From Sandaracinus amylolyticus (GTDB taxonomy: Bacteria > Myxococcota_A > Polyangia > Polyangiales > Sandaracinaceae), in contig NZ_CP070225.1 in the NCBI RefSeq assembly GCF_021631985.1, positions 9,734,001 to 9,798,000 on the forward strand: 64,000 nucleotides of DNA. The letters are read 5' to 3'. The notes under the pieces are model-generated. The model made no database searches and was not told the origin of the DNA. It saw nothing but the letters and a program-made list of their open reading frames with translations. Shown piece after piece: positions 32,310-42,278 of the stretch. A program made the translations under genes and the position numbers. Positions within the stretch are counted from its first letter, which is position 1. Every line of letters starts with the position of its first letter.

Positions 32310-32361
32310 CCCGGGCAGGATACTCGTACCTCCGCCCGGAGCTTCGTTCCGGGGCGCAGTG

Positions 32362-33261
32362 CTAGCGCGCGATCTCCACGCCACGCGGCGCGTGCGGAGG
32401 AGGGCGCATCGCATGGCGCGGCACGGCGGCGGAGCGGCCCGAGAGCCGCTCGAACTCGCGCACGTCGTGCGAGCAGGTGATCTCGACGCCCTCGTCGCGC
32501 GCCACGAGGTCGCGCAGGCGTCGCTGGTTCGCGAGGCGCGCCCGTCGATCCTTCTCCATCATCCACTGGTACGCGCGCAGGCCGGGCGGACAGCGCGGGC
32601 GCTTGGGATCCATCTCGGCGTGGAAGAAGTACGCGTCGCCGGCCTGCATCAGCCAGCCCTCGCCGCGTCGCACCGCGACGCCGGCGTGGCCGAGCGTGTG
32701 GCCGATCAGCGGCACCATCACGACGTCGTCGGGCACACCGTCGAGGGCGAGCACGCGCTCGAAGCCGTGCCATCGCTCGCCCGCGCTCGCGCGGTAGGTG
32801 CGCCACGAGCCCGAGGTGCTCCACTGCTGCGGTCGATAACGTTGGCGATCGAGCCACGTGCGCTGCGCCATCGCGCTCTCGCGCTCGCTCTCGAGCAGGT
32901 GCACCGTCGCCCACGGGAAGTCGTCGAGGCCGCCCGCGTGATCGAAGTCGAGGTGCGTCATCACGATGTGCCGCACGTCGCGAGGCTCGAAGCCGAGCCG
33001 CTCGACCTGGCGGATCGCGGTGAGCTCGTCGCGGAAGTCGGGCGCGAGCAGCGCGAGGAAGAGCTTGGACAGGCGGCTCTCGGGATCGGCGACGTCGCGC
33101 AGGCCGAAGCCGGTGTCGACGAGCACGAGCTCGCGTCCTGCTTCGATCAGCAGGCAGTGACACACGAAGCGCCCGCGGCGCACGATCGACTCGGTGCGGC
33201 CATCGAAGATCCAGCCGCCGAGCGGACAGCTCGAGACGCAGTTCAGGTGATGGATGCGCAC
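32362..33261 (-). CDS. Metallo-beta-lactamase-fold hydrolase, lactonase-like
   Basis: I take the GTG at 33261 (RIHHLNCVSSCPLGGWIFDG); 299 residues. The zinc motif is THLDFDHAGG (His103, Asp105, Asp107, His108), the HxDxDH variant of the usual HxHxDH that is common in lactonase-like MBL proteins. LIGHTLGHAG and MQAGDAYFF supply further ligands, and CSHDVREFERL is near the end. Overall order resembles the N-acyl-homoserine lactonase branch. Lactonase activity is only a possibility. It is upstream of the amidohydrolase with about 50 bases between. Confidence 0.8.
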   Translation of the reverse strand: MRIHHLNCVSSCPLGGWIFDGRTESIVRRGRFVCHCLLIEAGRELVLVDTGFGLRDVADPESRLSKLFLALLAPDFRDELTAIRQVERLGFEPRDVRHIVMTHLDFDHAGGLDDFPWATVHLLESERESAMAQRTWLDRQRYRPQQWSTSGSWRTYRASAGERWHGFERVLALDGVPDDVVMVPLIGHTLGHAGVAVRRGEGWLMQAGDAYFFHAEMDPKRPRCPPGLRAYQWMMEKDRRARLANQRRLRDLVARDEGVEITCSHDVREFERLSGRSAAVPRHAMRPPPHAPRGVEIAR

Positions 33262-33376
33262 GGTGCCGCATGGCAGCACGCCGCATACCCGTGCAGGTCG
33301 CGCGCGACGCCTTCGATCACGCGTCGCTGCGAGCGAGGCGCTCGATCCCGTCGCGCGTCACCCGCGTGGCGGGCCG

Positions 33377-34381
33377 CTACTTGTACTCGATGAGCCCGCT
33401 TCGCCGGCCGCGTGCTCGGCCGAGGTGGTACTTGAGCGCGCCCTGCAGCTCTGCGAAGCGGCCGACCGAGACCGACACTGCGTAGGCGGCCGAGTCGGCG
33501 CGCGATCGACCTCGCGCCCGGGTCGATTTGTAGATGCGCGACGCGCTCACCGGGTACGCGGCGAGCAGCGCGAGGCTCGCGCCGAGCGTGGGCACCGCCG
33601 CGCCGACGGCGATGCCGGGCACGACCGCACCCCAGAAGAAGATGCGACGCGTCTCCTGCACCCAGTGTCGCTGCTCGGACGCGCCGTGGAGCGCGGCCCC
33701 TTCGGCGAACGCGTGCCCGGCGCGCACCGTCCGCTTCCACCACTGCGAGACGTGGGTCATCGCCGCGTCGTGCAGCGTCATCTCGGCGTCGAGGCGCTCG
33801 ATGCGATGTCCCGCGCGGCGCAGCCGCACGCAGAGCTCGGGCTCCTCACCGGCGATCAGCGATCCGTCGAAGCCGCCGACCTCGACGAACGCGTCGATGC
33901 GCATCATCGCGTCGCCGCCGCACGCCGATGCCTCACCGACCGGCGTGTCCCACTCGACGTCGATGATGCGGTTCCAGACGCTCGCGTCCTTGAAGCGCTC
34001 GCGACGGCGGCCGCACACGACGGCGAGCGATCGATCCTGCTCGAGGCGCGCGCGCGCGGTCTCGAGCCAGCCCTCGACCACCTCGCAGTCGCCGTCGACG
34101 AACTGCACGTAGCGGAGCTCGGGCGCGATCTCGCGCAGGCGCGCGAAGCCCTCGTTGCGGGCGCGCGCCGCGGTGAAGGGGATCGAGAGGTCGAGCTCGA
34201 CCACGTCGGCGCCGAGCTCCCTCGCGCGCGCCGCGCTCCCGTCGGTCGACGCGGAGTCGACGTAGACGACGTGCGCCACGCGCCCCGCGAGCGAGCGCAG
34301 GCAGCGCACCAGACGATCTCCCTCGTTGCGACCGATCGCGACGCACCCGACGTCGCTCGCCCTGGCATCGTGTGGAGGCAC
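33377..34381 (-). CDS. Glycosyltransferase family 2 protein
   Basis: A GTG at 34381 gives 334 residues. GT2 features: N-terminal strand and nucleotide-binding start (GCVAIGRNEGDRLVRCLRSL), YVDSASTDGSAARA (the first Asp of the GT-A fold), FVDGDCEVVEGW (DxD-like metal site), then GGFDGSLIAGEEPELCVRLR with the acceptor-base ED-like motif. A hydrophobic C-terminal region (FFWGAVVPGIAVGAA, LLAAYPVSASRIY) suggests membrane attachment. It probably transfers a nucleotide-sugar unit to a lipid or polysaccharide. Confidence 0.85.
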   Translation of the reverse strand: MPPHDARASDVGCVAIGRNEGDRLVRCLRSLAGRVAHVVYVDSASTDGSAARARELGADVVELDLSIPFTAARARNEGFARLREIAPELRYVQFVDGDCEVVEGWLETARARLEQDRSLAVVCGRRRERFKDASVWNRIIDVEWDTPVGEASACGGDAMMRIDAFVEVGGFDGSLIAGEEPELCVRLRRAGHRIERLDAEMTLHDAAMTHVSQWWKRTVRAGHAFAEGAALHGASEQRHWVQETRRIFFWGAVVPGIAVGAAVPTLGASLALLAAYPVSASRIYKSTRARGRSRADSAAYAVSVSVGRFAELQGALKYHLGRARGRRSGLIEYK

Positions 34382-34425
34382 GGCGCGAGGATGCCGCAGG
34401 CGCGGAGGGCGCGCCAAGCGCGAGC

Positions 34426-37400
34426 TCAGCGCGTGCGACGCGGCGCCATCTCGGAGATCACGCGGGCGACGGTGGCGGGATCGGTGGGCTTCGCGAGGTG
34501 CGTCTGGAAGCCCGCCTCGCGCGCGCGCCACGCGTCCTCGGGGCGCGCGAACGCGGTCATCGCGATCGCGGGGACGCTGCCTCCGCCGAGCGTCGGTCGC
34601 GCTCGCACCGCGCGCAGGAAGCCGTAGCCGTCGAGCACCGGCATCGCGACGTCGCTGACGATCACGTCGGGCACCGCGCGATCGAGCGCACGGAGGCCCT
34701 CGGCTCCGTCGCGCGCGTCGACGACCTCGGCGCCCGCGGCGGAGAGCGCGACGCGCAGCGCCTCGCGCGTGTCGTCGTCGTCCTCGACGAGCAGGACCTG
34801 CACTCCGTCGAGGCGGATCACGCCGGGCGCGATGCGCTCGGGCATCACGCCGTGCTCGCTCTCCGCGACGTCGGGCCTCGCGGGCAGCCGAACGACGAAG
34901 CGCGTGCCGCGATCACGACCTTCGCTCGCGACCGAGACGCTGCCCCCGTGCGCCTCGACGAGGTGCCGCACGATCGCGAGCCCGAGGCCGACGCCTCCCT
35001 TGCCGCGCCCCGGTGTCGGTCGCGCCTGTCGGAACCGTTCGAACACGTGGGGCAGGAACGTGGGCTCGATGCCGATGCCGTCGTCCTCGACGACGAGCTC
35101 GAGCGCATCGCCGTGGCGGCGCAGCACGACCCGCACGTACCCCTCGTCGCGGGAGAACTTCACCGCGTTCGAGACCAGGTTGCCCACGACCTGCTGCAAG
35201 CGCGATCCGTCGGCGCGCACGCGCGGGCAGGGAGCGTCGGCGACGAGCTCGATGCGCACCTGCCGGGCGTCGGCGACCGGGCGCAGCGCCTCGATCGCGG
35301 CGCGCGCGACGAGCTCGGGATCGACGTCCTCGCGCTCGAGCCGCAGCGTGCCCCCGACGATGCGCGCGACGTCGAGCAGATCGTCGACGAGCTTCGCCTG
35401 CGCGCGCGCGTTGCGATCGATCGTGTCGAGCGCGCGCGTGACGAGCGTGGCGTCGTCGGTGCGCACCCGCGCGATCGCGGCCCAGCCGAGGATCGCGTTG
35501 AGCGGCGTGCGCAGCTCGTGCGAGACGGTCGCCACGAGCTCGTCGCGCATGCGCGTGGCGTCCTGCGCGGCGCGGAAGAGCCGCGCGTTCTCGATGAGCA
35601 GCGCGGCGCGGTGCGCGATCTCCTCGAGCAGCGCGACGTCGAGCCATCTGCCCTCGCGCTCGCTCGTCACCGCGATCGTGCCGAGCACACGCCCGCGTAC
35701 CTCGAGGGGCGCGGCGATCACCTCGTGCGCGTGGGCCGCGTCGACGTATCGGCGACCCGCGTCGGTGAGGACCTGCGACGCGCCGCCGTCGAGCCGTATC
35801 CGGACCGACCTGCCGCTCCGCACGGCCTCGCCGTTGAGCGAGCCCTCGACCGGCGTCGGCTGCTGCGCGAACACGGCTTGCGCGAGCGACTCGCGCGCTG
35901 GATCGAGGTGGTGCAGCGCGACCGTCTCGAGCCACTCGCCGTCGGGCGAGAGCAGGTTGATCGTGGCGAGATCGCCGAGCTTCTGCGCGGCGATGCGCGC
36001 GATCGCGGCGTGCGCGAGCTCGGGATCGAGGCTCACCTCCGCGAACACCCGCGAGATGTCGGCGAGCGCGCCGAGGCGCTGGGCGTCGCGGGCTCGCTCG
36101 GCGGCCGACTCGCGCGCTTCGGTGTAGAGGCGCGCGTTCTCGAGCGAGATCGCGGCGCGCGCTGCGAGGCGCATCGCGAGCGCGCGGTGTCGCGGCCCGT
36201 GACGCCGCCCCGAGCGCGCCATGCCGACGTGGAGCACCGCGAGCGTGCGGCCGTGCGCTGCGATCGGCACCGCGAGCGAGGTGCGCGCGCCGATCGCGCG
36301 CAGGATCGCGAGCTCGTCCGCGTCGTGCGCGATGCGCTCGAGCAGCGCGTCGTCGATCTCGATGATCGGGGGCACTTCGCCGGGGTGCTCGATGGCGCGC
36401 GCGATCGGCGCGAGCGGATACGCCGACCAGTCGCGCAGCGCGTGCAGCCGCGCCTCCTGCGCCTCGTCGTCCGCGGCCTCCGCGACCTGTCGATGTCGCC
36501 CGTCGCGCTCGACCACGCCGAGCACGCACACGTCGCCGAGCATCGGTACCGCGAGCCGCGCGATCCGCCGCAGCGTCTCGTCGACGTCGAGCGACGCGCC
36601 CAGGATGTGCGCGGCCTCGGCCATGAACGCGTCGTTGGCGCGCGCCTCTTCGAGCGCGGCCTGCACGTGCGCGCGATCGAGCGCGGTCTCGGCGAGCCTC
36701 GCGATCTCCTGCGCGAGACGGAGGTCCTCGGGCGCGTGCACGCGACCCGAGCCCGGCGTGCGCGTGAGCTCGAGCGCGCCGTGCGCGCCTCCGCCGAGCG
36801 CGAGCGGCACGACGATCACGTCGGAGGTGCAGATCGTCTCGCCGCGCTCGATCACGCGCGCGATCTCCGCGGCGACGGGGCGCTCGTCGCGTCGATGCAC
36901 CGCGGCGTGATCGGCGACCGCGGGCACCACCGCCTCGACGAGGCACGCGAGCGTTGCGTCGGGCCCGAGGGGCTCGGCGAGCGCGCGACCCACGCTCGCG
37001 AGGAGGTCGCGCCTGCGTGCGGCGAGCACGCGCTCGGTCACGTCGAGCGAGAACGCGATGACGCCCTCGATCGCTCCCTGCTCGTCGCGCAGCGGCTGGT
37101 AGGTCGAGTCGAACACGCGCTCGCGACCGTGCAGCACGTAGTGGGTCGCGGGCGTGCGCACGACCTCACCCTCGCGGTACACGCGGTCGTGGAGCGCGAG
37201 CACCGGCGCGCCCATGCCGGCCTCCGCGACCAGGTCGCGCATCGGACGTCCCAGCACGGCGCGCGCGCCGAGCGCCTCGAGCGCCGGTGGGCTCAGCGCC
37301 TCGAGCACGTGGTCCGGGCCCAGCGCGAGCGAGACGAACGCGGGCAGCTGCGTGAACGCGTGCTGGATGCGCGCCCGCGCGCGCTCGACGCCCTCGGCGG

Positions 37401-37785
37401 CGCGCTTGCGATCCGTGATGTCGGTCACCGTCACCACGAAGCCGAGCACGCGCCCGTCGTCGCCGCGCCGTGGCTCGTACCCGACCTCGATCCAGCGCGG
37501 GCCCTTGCCTGCGTACGCGATCTCGGTGTCGAAGCGCTGGGTCTCACCCGCCAGGGCCGCGGCGATGTGGTCTCGCAGGCGCGCATACGCGCGCTCTCCG
37601 AGCACTTCGCGCACGCTGCGCCCGATCACCTCGTCGGCGCTGCGCCCGTGCCACGCGACGTACGCGCGGTTCGCGAAGCGGAACCGCTCGTGCGCATCGA
37701 CGTACGCGATGCGCGTCGGCACGAGCTCGAGGATCTCCGCCAGCGCGGCCCCGAGATCGCTCGGCGGGTCACCGGGTCCGTTCAA
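34426..37785 (-). CDS. Large hybrid histidine kinase (PAS-PAS-GAF x3-HisKA-HATPase-REC)
   Basis: The most plausible start is a TTG at 37785 preceded by AGGAG with six-base spacing; 1,119 residues. Two PAS domains (~18-130, ELVPTRIAYVDAHERFRFAN; ~145-260) are followed by three GAF regions (~275-380, ~400-560, ~590-740), a HisKA domain with His756 ([15 protein letters not shown]), a HATPase with N box (NLVSNAVKFS), G1 (VEDDGIGI) and G2 (GGVGLGLAIV), and a C-terminal receiver (VLLVEDDDDTREAL; VSDVAMPVLDGYG). No membrane helix is seen, so it is cytoplasmic. A hybrid kinase of this kind feeds a phosphorelay; its partner is not adjacent. Confidence 0.93.
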   Translation of the reverse strand: MNGPGDPPSDLGAALAEILELVPTRIAYVDAHERFRFANRAYVAWHGRSADEVIGRSVREVLGERAYARLRDHIAAALAGETQRFDTEIAYAGKGPRWIEVGYEPRRGDDGRVLGFVVTVTDITDRKRAAEGVERARARIQHAFTQLPAFVSLALGPDHVLEALSPPALEALGARAVLGRPMRDLVAEAGMGAPVLALHDRVYREGEVVRTPATHYVLHGRERVFDSTYQPLRDEQGAIEGVIAFSLDVTERVLAARRRDLLASVGRALAEPLGPDATLACLVEAVVPAVADHAAVHRRDERPVAAEIARVIERGETICTSDVIVVPLALGGGAHGALELTRTPGSGRVHAPEDLRLAQEIARLAETALDRAHVQAALEEARANDAFMAEAAHILGASLDVDETLRRIARLAVPMLGDVCVLGVVERDGRHRQVAEAADDEAQEARLHALRDWSAYPLAPIARAIEHPGEVPPIIEIDDALLERIAHDADELAILRAIGARTSLAVPIAAHGRTLAVLHVGMARSGRRHGPRHRALAMRLAARAAISLENARLYTEARESAAERARDAQRLGALADISRVFAEVSLDPELAHAAIARIAAQKLGDLATINLLSPDGEWLETVALHHLDPARESLAQAVFAQQPTPVEGSLNGEAVRSGRSVRIRLDGGASQVLTDAGRRYVDAAHAHEVIAAPLEVRGRVLGTIAVTSEREGRWLDVALLEEIAHRAALLIENARLFRAAQDATRMRDELVATVSHELRTPLNAILGWAAIARVRTDDATLVTRALDTIDRNARAQAKLVDDLLDVARIVGGTLRLEREDVDPELVARAAIEALRPVADARQVRIELVADAPCPRVRADGSRLQQVVGNLVSNAVKFSRDEGYVRVVLRRHGDALELVVEDDGIGIEPTFLPHVFERFRQARPTPGRGKGGVGLGLAIVRHLVEAHGGSVSVASEGRDRGTRFVVRLPARPDVAESEHGVMPERIAPGVIRLDGVQVLLVEDDDDTREALRVALSAAGAEVVDARDGAEGLRALDRAVPDVIVSDVAMPVLDGYGFLRAVRARPTLGGGSVPAIAMTAFARPEDAWRAREAGFQTHLAKPTDPATVARVISEMAPRRTR

Positions 37786-37846
37786 TGGCTGCTCCTGGCC
37801 CCGCGGACGTAGGCGCGGTCGGCGCCTCCACAACGAGAGGAGACGA

Positions 37847-38605
37847 TCACTTCCGGCGCGTCAGGAACGCCTGCACGGCCTCGACGTTCTCGGCGCTGCC
37901 GTACCGCGTCGCGAGCACGCGGTTCTCTTCGTCGATTGCGTGCTGCATGTCGCCCTGCTCGCCCTTCTCGACGAGGCGCCGGCACTCGAGGATCGCGCCC
38001 GGCGGGAGCGCCGCGATGTCGTTCGCGATCGCCATCACCTCGGCGGTGAACGAGTCGCGCGGGAACACGCGGGTGACGAGGCCCCAGTGCTCCGCGGTGC
38101 GCGCGTCGATCGGCTTGGCGCGCAGGAGCAGCTCGCGGGTGCGCTGGTGGCCGATGAGGCGCGGCAGCGCGAACGAGCCCGCGTACTCGACGACGAGCCC
38201 GAGCCGCACGAAGGGCACCAGGAACGTGGCGTGCTCGGCGGCGTACACGAGATCGAAGTGCGGGAGCATCGTGACGCCCATGCCGACGGTCGGGCCCTGC
38301 ACCGCGGCGATGACCGGCTTGGTGCACGCGCGCAGCGGCTCGTAGAGGCGCGCGACCTTGCTGATGTCGCCCTCGAGCCCGCCGGTGCCCGCCTGCAGGA
38401 AGAGGTTCACGTCGGCGCCCGCCGAGAACATGTCGCCCGCGCCGGTGACCACGACGACGCGCACGCCGTCGTCGGCGCTCGCGCGCTCGAGCGCGCTCCA
38501 GAGCGCCTCGGTCAGCGCGATGTCGAACGCGTTCTTCTTCTCGGGGCGGCTCAGCGTCAGCACGCGCACCGCACCGTGATCTTCGACCCGCAGCACGTCC
38601 GTCAT
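37847..38605 (-). CDS. Enoyl-CoA hydratase/isomerase family protein
   Basis: The 252-residue product is a crotonase-fold protein: LTLSRPEKKNAFD near the start, the oxyanion-hole segment FSAGADVNLF (60-69), and VRLGLVVEYAGSFALPR with Glu140 at the second catalytic position. At the first catalytic site, however, the usual GxGxEL motif reads VGMGVTMLPHFD, so the first Glu is missing. That residue pattern suits an isomerase or another crotonase reaction more than classical hydration. Next to the hybrid kinase gene (gap ~60) but unrelated in function. Confidence 0.88.
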   Translation of the reverse strand: MTDVLRVEDHGAVRVLTLSRPEKKNAFDIALTEALWSALERASADDGVRVVVVTGAGDMFSAGADVNLFLQAGTGGLEGDISKVARLYEPLRACTKPVIAAVQGPTVGMGVTMLPHFDLVYAAEHATFLVPFVRLGLVVEYAGSFALPRLIGHQRTRELLLRAKPIDARTAEHWGLVTRVFPRDSFTAEVMAIANDIAALPPGAILECRRLVEKGEQGDMQHAIDEENRVLATRYGSAENVEAVQAFLTRRK

Positions 38606-38673
38606 GGCGCTCGCGACGGTACTTCACGGCGCGAGGCGGCGAAAGAAGGAGAGCAGGCGACGGACTCGTAGCG

Positions 38674-40314
38674 TCACCCGCTCAGCGGTCGGAAGCGCAG
38701 CGGGTGCTCGACGTTCTTCACCTTCGCCTCGCGCCACGCCTCGAAGCGCGCGGCGTCGCCGACGACGCTCACCAGCGAGTCCATGCACAGGATCTCGCCG
38801 CCCTTGGCCTGGCCCTGGAGGCGCGCGGTGTTGTTCATCCCCGCGCTGAAGCCGGTGTAGTCCTCGTCGGGGCCGAACACGCCGACGAAGAGCGGGCACC
38901 AGTGCAGGCCCGTCGCCACGTCGAGGGGCTCGGCGCCCGCGAGCTCCGGGAGATCTTCGTGCGTCGTGAGCGAGCGCGTGAAGTCGCGGATGCGCGTCGC
39001 AGCATCGATCGCCGCGAGGCACAGCTCCTCCCGCGAGCGATCGAAGAAGGGCGGGCCCCAGATCCCGATGATGCAGTCGCCGACCATCTTGTCGAACACG
39101 CCGCCGGTCTCCCACACGATCTCCACGACGCGCTCGCTCCACGTGTCGACGAGCCGACCGATCGCCTGGGGGCGCACCAGCACCTGCTCGCAGACCCGCG
39201 TGAAGCCGCTGATGTCGCAGAACATCACGGCGCACTCGCGCTCGCGCGGCGTGAGGTACTTCTCGCGGTAGCTCTCCTCGCGCAGCAGGCGATCGCACGC
39301 CTCGCGCGGGAACGCGACGCTCAGCGTCTTCCACTCGCGGTTGAAGTCGACGATGCGCTGGCGCAGCGAGTCCGCGAAGCGATCGAGCAGATCGCGATCG
39401 AAGGTGTTGAACTCGCCGCGCTTGCTCGCGACGACCAGGCGACCGACGACGCGCGCCGATCGCACGCCGTTGATCAGCACCTCTTCGCGATAGCGGCGGA
39501 TGCCGAAGCGCTCGCGCACCTCGGCGTCGTCGCCCGCCATCATGCGGAACGCGCGCGAGCGGAGGAACGCATCGACCTCGGGATCGGTGCGCGCCATCGA
39601 GTCGTGCGCGAGCACTCCGTTCTGCACGATCTTGTAGTGGAGCGTGCGGCCCGACGCGTCGTCCTCGTGGCGGAACACGAGCAGCATGTCCTCGAAGGGC
39701 ACGTTCGCCTGGAGGATCGCGAGCGCGGCGCGGAGGCCGTCGTCGAGCACCGGATCGGCGAGCGCGTCGCTCATCGCATCGATCGCGATCGCCTTCTTCC
39801 GCGCCAGCGCGATCGACGCGAGCGTGTTGTCGATCTCCTCGCAGAACACGTGCAGGAGGCCGCGCACCCGCTCGCTCTGCGCGTCGTCGAGCGCGCTCGG
39901 GATCAGCACCGCGGCGGTGCCGAACGGATCGCCCGCGACGTCGATGCGCTGCGCGATCACCGTGCTCGCGCCGACGCGCTCGACGATCGATCCGGCATCG
40001 GCGCGCGCGGCGAGCGCGTCGAGCGGAATCGGCAGCGTCGCCTCGTCGCCGGTCGCGTGCACGAAGTCGTGGAGCGAGAGCGTCTCGTCGTAGGTGCGGA
40101 TCCACGCGACCCGCGCATCGACCGCGTCGCAGAGGACCGGCATGAGCAGGCGCATCGCGTGATCGAGCGGGAGCCGATCGCGCACCGCGATCTCCGCCAG
40201 CCGATCCACTGCATCGTTCAGGCGCCAGCGCTCCTCGAGCAGCGCGACCCGCGCCTCGAGCTCTGCGATCCGCGCCCCGGCATCCAGGTTCGTCGTCCCC
40301 GCCATCGCGTCCAT
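38674..40314 (-). CDS. Class III adenylate/guanylate cyclase with GAF-like N-terminus
   Basis: The 546-residue protein starts with a coiled coil and a sensory region that includes GAF-like segments (about 40-190 and 200-340). A class III cyclase catalytic domain (~365-540) follows: AVMFCDISGFTRVCE (first metal Asp), VFDKMVGDCIIGIWG (second metal Asp, with the preceding Lys at the purine-selecting position) and GMNNTARLQGQAKGG (transition-state Asn and Arg). The set of residues suggests an active enzyme that makes cAMP or cGMP. No membrane helix is visible, so it is likely a soluble sensor cyclase. Confidence 0.9.
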   Translation of the reverse strand: MDAMAGTTNLDAGARIAELEARVALLEERWRLNDAVDRLAEIAVRDRLPLDHAMRLLMPVLCDAVDARVAWIRTYDETLSLHDFVHATGDEATLPIPLDALAARADAGSIVERVGASTVIAQRIDVAGDPFGTAAVLIPSALDDAQSERVRGLLHVFCEEIDNTLASIALARKKAIAIDAMSDALADPVLDDGLRAALAILQANVPFEDMLLVFRHEDDASGRTLHYKIVQNGVLAHDSMARTDPEVDAFLRSRAFRMMAGDDAEVRERFGIRRYREEVLINGVRSARVVGRLVVASKRGEFNTFDRDLLDRFADSLRQRIVDFNREWKTLSVAFPREACDRLLREESYREKYLTPRERECAVMFCDISGFTRVCEQVLVRPQAIGRLVDTWSERVVEIVWETGGVFDKMVGDCIIGIWGPPFFDRSREELCLAAIDAATRIRDFTRSLTTHEDLPELAGAEPLDVATGLHWCPLFVGVFGPDEDYTGFSAGMNNTARLQGQAKGGEILCMDSLVSVVGDAARFEAWREAKVKNVEHPLRFRPLSG

Positions 40315-40430
40315 TGTCGCCCCGCGCGGCGCACGAAAGAAGCGCGATCGTGGCGATGCGCCACGACGACGGACGCCACGGGTTTCCGCCGCGATTCTCC
40401 GCGCCCATGCGCTCTCGAAGAGGAGAGAAC

Positions 40431-41078
40431 ATGCGCCGCATCGCCTCCAAGCCGATCTCGCTCGCGTTGGTGCTCGGGCTCGCCGGGTGCGGCGCGACGA
40501 CCGAGCTCACGCCCGCCGGCAAGGCCGATCGCGTGCTCGGCGCGCCCGACGTCGCGTACACCGAGGCCGCAGGGGTGCGGTGGCTGGTGCAGGGCGATGC
40601 GTGGACCGGGCGCGATCAGATCGCGCGCGTGCTCACGCCGGTGCGGGTGCGCATCGAGAACCCCGGGCCGCGACCGATCCTGATCCGTCACGGGCACTTC
40701 GCGCTCACCGACGACTCGATGCGCCGCTATCGAACGGTCGCGGCCTATCGCGCGCCCGACGCGATGCCGCAGCCGATCCCGGTCGTGCGCGAGATCGACG
40801 CGTCGGGCTTCGATCCCTCGCCCACGTACGACGCGTTCTACACGGCGCCCGACAGCGAGGCCGCGACGCTCTGGCAGGACGTGCAGCTGCCGGTCGAGGA
40901 GATGCGGCGCCGCGAGCTGCCCGAGGGTCTGCTGCACGCCGGTGGGTTCGTCGACGGGTTCCTCTTCTTCCAGCACGTGCCCGCCGACGCGGGGCGCATC
41001 CTCTTCCGCGCCGACGTGACGAGCCACGACGGGATCCGGCTCGGCACCGCGCTCGTCCCGCTCGCGGCGCACGAGTAG
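40431..41078 (+). CDS. Lipoprotein of unknown function
   Basis: The ATG at 40431 has AGGAGA six bases upstream. The 215-residue product has a lipoprotein signal (ISLALVLGLAGC, Cys20). The mature part (~20-215) is mixed alpha/beta with strand-rich segments (VRVRIENPGPRPILIRHGHF, FLFFQHVPADAGRILFRADV), as in periplasmic Ig-like domains. It is followed after a few bases by the MFS transporter gene and is probably co-transcribed with it. Function unknown. Confidence 0.65.
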   Translation: MRRIASKPISLALVLGLAGCGATTELTPAGKADRVLGAPDVAYTEAAGVRWLVQGDAWTGRDQIARVLTPVRVRIENPGPRPILIRHGHFALTDDSMRRYRTVAAYRAPDAMPQPIPVVREIDASGFDPSPTYDAFYTAPDSEAATLWQDVQLPVEEMRRRELPEGLLHAGGFVDGFLFFQHVPADAGRILFRADVTSHDGIRLGTALVPLAAHE

Positions 41079-41099
41079 TCGGTGCGCCATGATCGCGCC

Positions 41100-42278
41100 G
41101 TGACCTCACGTGCGCGCCTGCCCGCCGCGGTCATCGCGCTCGGGCTCACCAGCCTCTTCACCGACGTCGCGTCGGACATGATCGTGCCGCTGCTGCCCGC
41201 GTTCATCGCGACGCTCGGCGCGAGCACCGCGATGCTCGGGTTGATCGAGGGCGCGGCAGAGGCGACCGCGAGCTTCCTCAAGCTCGGCTCGGGCTGGGTC
41301 GCGGATCGATCGCCGCGCAAGAAGCCGCTGGTCGTGCTGGGCTACGCGATCGCGACCTTCGCGCGGCCGCTGATCGCGTTCGCCGGGATCCCCGTGCACG
41401 TGCTGGCGATCCGCGTCGTCGATCGGGTCGGCAAGGGCGTGCGCACCGCGCCGCGCGACGCGATGATCGCGGCCGCCGCGCCGCCCGGCGAGGCAGGGCG
41501 TGCGTTCGGGTTCCATCGCGCGATGGATCACGCAGGCGCGGTGATCGGACCGCTCGTCGCGACCGGGCTGATCGCGCTCGGGCTCACGGTGCGCGGGGTG
41601 TTCGCGGCCGCGCTGATCCCCGGCGTGATCGCGCTGATCTGCGTGCTCAGCGTGCGCGAGCCCGCGCCCGAGGCGATGCCGGTCGCGAAGGGCGAGGCGC
41701 CCACGATGGTCGGGCCCGCAGTGCCGCGATCGTTGCGCAGCTATCTCGGGATCCTCGCGCTCTTCGCGCTCGGCAATTCGTCGGACGCGTTCCTCCTGCT
41801 GCGCGCGCAGGACCTCGGGGTGCCGATCGCGATGATCCCCGTGCTCTGGGCGGTGCTCCACGTCTCGAAGGTCGTGAGCACGTGGGTCGGCGGCGACCTC
41901 GCGGATCGCGTGCCGCGCCCGCGCCTCGTCGCGATCGGATGGATCGTCTACGCGCTCACGTACCTCGCGCTCGGCCTCGCGACCGAGGCGTGGCAGGCGT
42001 GGGTGATCTTCGTCGTGTACGGCGCGTACCACGGGCTCACCGAGCCCGCCGAGAAGGCGATGGTGAAGGACCTCGCGCCCGCGAGCGCGCGCGGCCGCGC
42101 GTTCGGGCTCTATCACTTCGTGATCGGCGTGACCGCGGTGCCCGCGGGCGTGCTCACCGGGTGGATCTGGGACGCGTTCGGGCCGCTCTACGCGCTCGGG
42201 CTCGGCGCGCTGATCGCGGGGATCTCGGGCGCGCTGCTGATCGCGTGGGACGCGCGGGGTGGGCTCGTCAGAACGTGA
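41100..42278 (+). CDS. Major facilitator superfamily transporter
   Basis: Start is either GTG at 41082 or, as used here, GTG at 41100 (TSRARLPAAVIALGL); 392 residues. About twelve hydrophobic helices are visible. The loop between helices 2 and 3 has the GSGWVADRSPRKKPL motif (MFS motif A, GxxxDRxGRRxxL-like), and the equivalent in the second half is WVGGDLADRVPRPRLV. FGFHRAMDHAGAVIGPLVA resembles motif C of drug:proton antiporters. Substrate unknown; efflux is most likely. The 3' end overlaps the convergent gene by 11 bases. Confidence 0.85.
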   Translation: MTSRARLPAAVIALGLTSLFTDVASDMIVPLLPAFIATLGASTAMLGLIEGAAEATASFLKLGSGWVADRSPRKKPLVVLGYAIATFARPLIAFAGIPVHVLAIRVVDRVGKGVRTAPRDAMIAAAAPPGEAGRAFGFHRAMDHAGAVIGPLVATGLIALGLTVRGVFAAALIPGVIALICVLSVREPAPEAMPVAKGEAPTMVGPAVPRSLRSYLGILALFALGNSSDAFLLLRAQDLGVPIAMIPVLWAVLHVSKVVSTWVGGDLADRVPRPRLVAIGWIVYALTYLALGLATEAWQAWVIFVVYGAYHGLTEPAEKAMVKDLAPASARGRAFGLYHFVIGVTAVPAGVLTGWIWDAFGPLYALGLGALIAGISGALLIAWDARGGLVRT

